Source: QS-5-54-17 sp964489295
GTDB lineage: Bacteria > Patescibacteriota > Saccharimonadia > QS-5-54-17
Assembly: GCA_964489295.1 (NCBI GenBank)
Contig: CAZAXT010000006.1
Coordinates: forward strand, 1-37,924
Reading direction: 5' to 3'
Length of the DNA stretch: 37,924 nt
In this document: piece after piece, positions 34,480 to 37,924 of the stretch
Layout of the letters: each line of letters begins with the position of its first letter
How positions within the stretch are numbered: the stretch's first letter is position 1
The notes under the pieces: generated by a model
What the model was told of the DNA's origin: nothing
What the model saw: the letters and a program-made list of their open reading frames with translations, nothing else
Databases searched by the model: none
Position numbers and translations under genes: made by a program

Positions 34480-35913
34480 TCATTTCTTCACCTCGATTAC
34501 ATTGTCCGAAATGGTTTGCTGCACTAATTGCTGATATTCGTCCGCGTTCGTTTGCGGCATATTCCCATCCAGACTTTGCTGTCGGACCCATTCTTTCAAT
34601 TGGTCCATGTTGAGTTTCTGATCCTTGCTGGTTTGGAGCACCACATCGAGTAATAGTTGTTGGGCGGCCAGAGAATATAATTCCTTCGTGGTCTGGTGTA
34701 AGGCACTCAGAATCCGTTCACCGAGCTGGATGTTTTCCTGGGCTTCCAGCGCCATCTCAGAAGCAAAATGAGAGAATTCCTGGGCATCGAAGTAGGTATT
34801 CAAAGCCTGGAAAAGCCGGGCGCCCAAATCCTTACGATGATCGGTTTGGGCGCGCCCGCCGACACGAGACACGGACAAACCGGTATTGATAGCCGGCCGT
34901 CGTCCTCCCCGCATGATGTCGGTGTCGAAAATGATCTGCCCATCGGTGATGGAAATAATATTGGTCGGTAGATAGGTGGTGATATCATTGCTGGGCGTAA
35001 GCACGGCGGGTATAGCGGTCAAAGTCTTCCCGTTCTCGGCCAGTTTCCCTGCCCGTTCCAGTAAACTGGAATGCCGGTAAAAAATATCCCCGGGGAATGA
35101 ATCCCGGCCCGGATTCGCGCCCGCCATAAGCGATATTTCCCGGTGTATCTGGGCGTGATTGGTCAAGTCGTCATACAACACAACCGCATCATTGCCGTTC
35201 CGCCATAAGTATTCGGCCATGGCACATCCTACGTAAGGCGCCAGGTACGATTCAACTAAGGAGTCGAACACGGAAGTCGCCACTACGATAGTGTGCTGCA
35301 AAGCACCGCTGCGTTTGAGTTGCCCGACAAGTTCATCGATTTCATTGGGCCGCTTCGCGATTACGACATATACGACTACTCGTTCTTTATTGGCTTGATT
35401 CTGGGTTAATTGGCTCAGCAGACTGCTCTTGCCCGTTTTACTGTCACCGAGCACCGCGATACGTTGCCCCAACACTACCGGGAACAGCATGTCCACTAAC
35501 GTGACTCCTGTGTCCAGTTGTTCATCCAACTGTTCGCGTTCGATCAGACCAGGAGCGTCATTGAATACGGGCCAGGTCTCGTTCAGCGGTGGCACACCGC
35601 CGCCGTCAAGTGGTTGTCCGCGAGCGGAGACGACCCGGCCGATTAATTCAATCCCCACACCGGTAACCAGCTGAGTATTCTGGACAACCGTTGTCATGCC
35701 AGTTCCTGGTTGCTGAGTATCGAGACTTAATACGATAACCCGGTCACCCAGCACCTCCCGGACCAACCCATTCGATCCATTTTCGAATAACACCAATGAG
35801 TTCGTGCCAACCGGCGCCAAACCTGTAACTGTAATGATAAATTCATTGACGGCCGTTACTTCTCCGGTCGGCATACCCTGGTCGATCAAATCCTGGAATT
35901 GCTGGTCAAACAT
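34480..35913 (-). CDS. atpA: ATP synthase F1 alpha subunit
   Basis: 477 aa from the ATG at 35913 (the open frame runs on to 36159, but the upstream part is the atpH gene in another frame). Walker A GDSKTGKS (156-163; GDRQTGKT is usual), IAKRPNEIDEL, VVLYDDLTNHAQIHREISLM, and the arginine finger R350 in NTGLSVSRVGGRAQ. The N-terminal barrel starts GEVTAVNEFIITVTGLAPVGTNSLVLFENG. Overlaps the atpH end by 8 nt. About 25 residues shorter than the usual 500-510, at the N-terminus, where alpha normally contacts delta. Confidence 0.97.
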   Translation of the reverse strand: MFDQQFQDLIDQGMPTGEVTAVNEFIITVTGLAPVGTNSLVLFENGSNGLVREVLGDRVIVLSLDTQQPGTGMTTVVQNTQLVTGVGIELIGRVVSARGQPLDGGGVPPLNETWPVFNDAPGLIEREQLDEQLDTGVTLVDMLFPVVLGQRIAVLGDSKTGKSSLLSQLTQNQANKERVVVYVVIAKRPNEIDELVGQLKRSGALQHTIVVATSVFDSLVESYLAPYVGCAMAEYLWRNGNDAVVLYDDLTNHAQIHREISLMAGANPGRDSFPGDIFYRHSSLLERAGKLAENGKTLTAIPAVLTPSNDITTYLPTNIISITDGQIIFDTDIMRGGRRPAINTGLSVSRVGGRAQTDHRKDLGARLFQALNTYFDAQEFSHFASEMALEAQENIQLGERILSALHQTTKELYSLAAQQLLLDVVLQTSKDQKLNMDQLKEWVRQQSLDGNMPQTNADEYQQLVQQTISDNVIEVKK

Positions 35914-36352
35914 TACGGACCACCTCCGGAACCCGATCCCTGGACTCCAAAATCTGCGGACGGAACGACAAATCAAACATACGGTTTTTCGATTGGACAA
36001 TGATGCCGCCGGCGATACTCCGCCGGACGTTGATCTTGAGGAGACTATTGGCATGAATCTCCCGCCGAAACCACGCGCCCAGTTCCGTAAGAAAGGTATC
36101 ATGAGGATATGTAGCCAGGATAATACCGAATACGGGCGCTTCGTTGACGGCCTGCTCAAACGATTTCACGAACGAAGCCGGATCCGAATCCTGCATAAGC
36201 TTCTGGTTGGCGTGGATGACCGCCTCGGCTTCACTGGATACGGAGGCGAACGCGTACTCGGTGCCGCCGCTTGAAAGCGTATCCCGCAACTCAGCGTGTA
36301 CGTTGCGGGCATGCCGGTAGCGGATGATGGTATCGGGGAATTTAAAATTCAT
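35906..36352 (-). CDS. atpH: ATP synthase F1 delta subunit
   Basis: 148 aa from the ATG at 36352 (MNFKFPDTIIRYRHA); the frame is open further upstream but that part lies inside atpF. The family's C-terminal pattern is visible: EAPVFGIILATYPHDTFLTELGAWFRREIHANSLLKINVRRSIAGGIIVQSKNRMFDLSFR, matching the usual GGxxIxxGxxxxDxSxxxxL. Usual length 175-180, so the N-terminal helical bundle is trimmed. It overlaps atpF by 11 nt and atpA by 8 nt. Part of the stator. Confidence 0.87.
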   Translation of the reverse strand: MNFKFPDTIIRYRHARNVHAELRDTLSSGGTEYAFASVSSEAEAVIHANQKLMQDSDPASFVKSFEQAVNEAPVFGIILATYPHDTFLTELGAWFRREIHANSLLKINVRRSIAGGIIVQSKNRMFDLSFRPQILESRDRVPEVVRNV

Positions 36353-36950
36353 CGTTGATATCCTGTTTGATATCTTCTTTGCGGCTCTCCAGTTGGGAAA
36401 GTATGTAGTCTTTCTGGCTTCCCAGATCCACATGTTCACCAAGAGCTTCCAGAAGATAATGCGTGATGACATCTCCCAGTTTGTCATCAAGACGCTGAAT
36501 GAGTTGTTTCTGCTCTTCACGAGCGGCAGCCTGGGCTTTTTCCTGGATGGTTTTTTGGGTTTCCTTGAGCTGCTTCTCCGTTTCCTGGCTGACATTGGCG
36601 GCCGAATTCCGGGCATCGGCGATCGTTTGTCGGTACTGCTCAAGCTCACCATTGATAATCTGAGCCGCCTGCTGTTCGACGTTATTCATAAGTTGTTGAT
36701 GGCTTTGTCCGAGCGTTTGCTGGAGCTGCTGATCCATGGATTTTACCGTATTGGTCAACTCCAGCTGAGCCCGATTGCGCATCTGGTTTAAAAATTCCTG
36801 GCTCAGAACTTCTTCGGTGGCTTTGTCCTGGAGTTGGTTAACGTAATTGGTATATTCATTGAGCTGACGCTGGAGTTTGATCAGTCGCCAAACCGTCCAC
36901 GCCATAACCCCGATAACCGCTAGTGATAACCCAAAAAGCGCCAGTTCCAT
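36342..36950 (-). CDS. atpF: ATP synthase Fo b subunit
   Basis: 202 aa. One N-terminal membrane helix (LALFGLSLAVIGVMAWTVWRLI, about 3-24), then a long charged, Gln-rich coiled coil, the peripheral stalk that holds alpha3beta3 against rotation. Longer than the usual 155-170 aa. Starts 4 nt after the atpE stop and overlaps atpH. Assigned by topology and position. Confidence 0.88.
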   Translation of the reverse strand: MELALFGLSLAVIGVMAWTVWRLIKLQRQLNEYTNYVNQLQDKATEEVLSQEFLNQMRNRAQLELTNTVKSMDQQLQQTLGQSHQQLMNNVEQQAAQIINGELEQYRQTIADARNSAANVSQETEKQLKETQKTIQEKAQAAAREEQKQLIQRLDDKLGDVITHYLLEALGEHVDLGSQKDYILSQLESRKEDIKQDINDEF

Positions 36951-36954
36951 ATTG

Positions 36955-37215
36955 CTATCCCACTACTATTACGTATCCTAACGCACTTGCCATAAGAATG
37001 ATACCCGCGCCGATACCGCCCACACCGAACACACCGCGCATGACCGAGGCATTACTTGATGGATTCCGACCGATCGAAATCACGACGTTATTAAGCGTAC
37101 CATGCAGCAAAACACCGGCACCCGCGATACCGCCCGGCAGCACTGTCAACGCCAGGATAATGCGTGACGTCACAACCGATCCATCGGAAAGCGACTCCGC
37201 TATACGTTTGATCAA
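36955..37215 (-). CDS. atpE: ATP synthase Fo c-type subunit without an ion-binding carboxylate
   Basis: 86 aa from a TTG start. Two hydrophobic helices (about 18-48 and 59-86) joined by a polar loop with RNPSS, the counterpart of the usual RQPE loop. The first helix has the Gly-rich GGIAGAG. In the second, MRGVFGVGGIGAGIILMASALGYVIVV aligned by its Phe and by distance from the loop Pro places A70 at the usual essential Glu/Asp. The only acidic residues (E7, D11) precede the helices. Translation was checked base by base. An in-frame ATT at 37266, 8 nt after AAGGAGG (37281-37275), would add 17 residues; the TTG has no Shine-Dalgarno motif. First gene of the operon; atpB is not in the window. 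Confidence 0.8.
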   Translation of the reverse strand: MIKRIAESLSDGSVVTSRIILALTVLPGGIAGAGVLLHGTLNNVVISIGRNPSSNASVMRGVFGVGGIGAGIILMASALGYVIVVG

Positions 37216-37294
37216 TCTCGGTATGAATGATGCTTGATCTTTGGCAAGCGGTTTCCACCAAGAAATCGCGCCATCCTCCTTATGCTTACCCGGT

Positions 37295-37323
37295 ATTATA
37301 TAGCAGGCACGGGTGTGTATAAA
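37295..37323 (-). promoter_or_regulatory. Promoter of the atp operon
   Basis: Minus strand: TTTATA (37318-37323), 17-bp spacer, perfect TATAAT (37295-37300). The expected transcript starts near 37288, followed closely by AAGGAGG (37281-37275). Confidence 0.65.
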
Positions 37324-37378
37324 GATGGCAACGGATCAGAGCTGGCATGCTTGATTTTTGGTGTATGCGGAGCTGATG

Positions 37379-37392
37379 GTGTAGTACTACAC
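37379..37392. other. 14-bp perfect palindrome upstream of the atp promoter
   Basis: GTGTAGTACTACAC, centred about 62 bp upstream of the predicted atp -35. A possible binding site for a dimeric regulator; no other full copy was noticed in the window (a partial GTGTAGTAC is near 31550). Confidence 0.35.
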
Positions 37393-37447
37393 AAATACAA
37401 TACTACCGCATCAGCCAACGCGGGATGGCTTATTATAAATAGGGTGG

Positions 37448-37484
37448 AAAAAGAAAAACGCTCTCGTTTTTCAGAGAGCGTTTT
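37448..37484 (-). terminator. Terminator of the rRNA operon
   Basis: AAAACGCTCTC (37455-37465) pairs with GAGAGCGTTTT (37474-37484), 11 bp with an 8-nt loop; on the minus strand it is followed by TTTTTCTTTTTCC. It lies a few bases after the 5S rRNA 3' end. Confidence 0.9.
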
Positions 37485-37490
37485 CTCATA

Positions 37491-37598
37491 TTCGGCGCCG
37501 TGCTACTTTCCCCTACTGGGAGTATCATCGCCGCTACCAGGCTTAACTTCCGTATTCGGGATGGGAACGGGTGTTTCCCTGGTGCTATAGGCACCGAC
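37491..37598 (-). rRNA. rrf: 5S ribosomal RNA
   Basis: About 108 nt on the minus strand. The terminal helix I is visible, TCGGTGCC at the 5' end with GGCGCCGA at the 3' end. The interior shows the conserved loop text CACCCGTTCCCATCCCGAA and GGAAGTTAAGC, and GTAGGGGAAAGTAGCACGG towards the end. Ends are set by the terminal stem and may be off by a few bases. Follows 23S by about 110 nt. Confidence 0.95.
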
Positions 37599-37711
37599 CC
37601 AGTTAGTTGAAAGTCAAAAGCTAAAAGTACTGCTACTTTATAAACTTTTAACTAACTGGGCCGATGCCCTACTATAGCTGTCGTAATTACTAATCAAGTT
37701 TGGTGTAATAC

Positions 37712-37924
37712 AAAGGTCGTTGACTGGTTAGTACGCCTCGGCTAAACACCTCACGGTGCGTACACCTGGCGCCTATCAAACAGGTAATCTCCCTGTAGTC
37801 TCAAATGAAACCTTATCTTGCGGTGGGCTTCGTGCTTATATGCTTTCAGCACTTATCCACATCCAAACATAGCTACCCGGCACTGCCGCTGGCGCGACAA
37901 CCGGTACACCAGAGGTTTGTTCAC
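37712..37924 (-). rRNA. rrl: 23S ribosomal RNA, 3' end (partial)
   Basis: The minus strand reads the last part of 23S domain VI: ACCTCTGGTGTACCGGTTGTC, GTAGCTATGTTTGGATGTGGATAAG, GCTGAAAGCATATAAGCACGAAGCC, AAGATAAGGTTTC and the closing GTACTAACCAGTCAACGACC (these given in parts). The gene continues beyond the right edge. The 3' end is estimated from the terminal helix and may lie within 10 nt. No tRNA is seen in the spacer to 5S. Confidence 0.93.

Noticed and set aside
35914..36159. N-terminal extension of atpA (82 extra residues)
   Set aside because: The extension overlaps atpH in another frame, and the conserved beta-barrel of alpha begins right after the ATG at 35913.
37599..37711. tRNA gene in the 23S-5S spacer
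   Set aside because: No T-arm GGTTCRANNCC or acceptor pairing could be found there.

Overview
The window looks like a chromosomal segment of a small-genome bacterium of the Patescibacteria / Candidate Phyla Radiation type. This is an inference from gene content: compact or shortened versions of core proteins (adenylate kinase without a long lid, a ppGpp synthetase without its hydrolase half, a one-domain epsilon subunit), a KGG-motif protein, a DUF5663-like protein, a stand-alone S21/YqeY/YbeY/Adk/Map cluster, and little besides housekeeping genes. The standard genetic code fits all genes. I cannot name the lineage from the sequence alone. The window is a scaffold with three 100-N gaps; two of them (in recJ and atpC) are flanked by the same 55 bp on both sides and are therefore unmerged contig overlaps, while the third (in murD) hides real sequence.

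Almost everything is read from the minus strand, so in transcription order from the right edge: the 3' end of 23S rRNA, 5S rRNA and an intrinsic terminator; then an F-type ATP synthase operon atpE-F-H-A-G-D-C (no atpB); a KGG stress-type protein; a divergent plus-strand pair (ROK-family protein plus HExxH/zinc-ribbon protein); a LAxTG-bearing surface protein; the translation genes rpsA and infB, then rbfA; a DUF5663-like protein; the plus-strand genes priA, def and fmt; secD-secF; a small winged-helix regulator; recJ-relA (overlapping); rpsU-yqeY-ybeY-adk-map; a 7-TM protein; and a division/envelope cluster ftsA-ftsZ-secA-murD followed by an M16 peptidase and two PP2C-type phosphatases.

Functionally the window joins energy conversion, translation initiation and processing (S1, IF2, RbfA, Fmt, Def, Map), protein export (SecA, SecD, SecF), cell division and wall synthesis (FtsA, FtsZ, MurD), DNA repair and restart (RecJ, PriA) and stress signalling (Rel, PP2C).

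The most unusual points are: (1) the ATP synthase c subunit has no acidic residue in either membrane helix, the ion-binding carboxylate position being alanine, and the operon has no a subunit and a one-domain epsilon subunit; (2) several genes have a -10 box ending only 6-11 nt before the start codon, often without a Shine-Dalgarno sequence, which points to leaderless mRNAs; (3) low-complexity, word-like intergenic repeats appear to have entered coding sequence (an extra segment in MurD, the tail of Rel); (4) a GC-rich, strongly structured 250-nt stretch lies in a 512-bp intergenic region and may be an unrecognised RNA.
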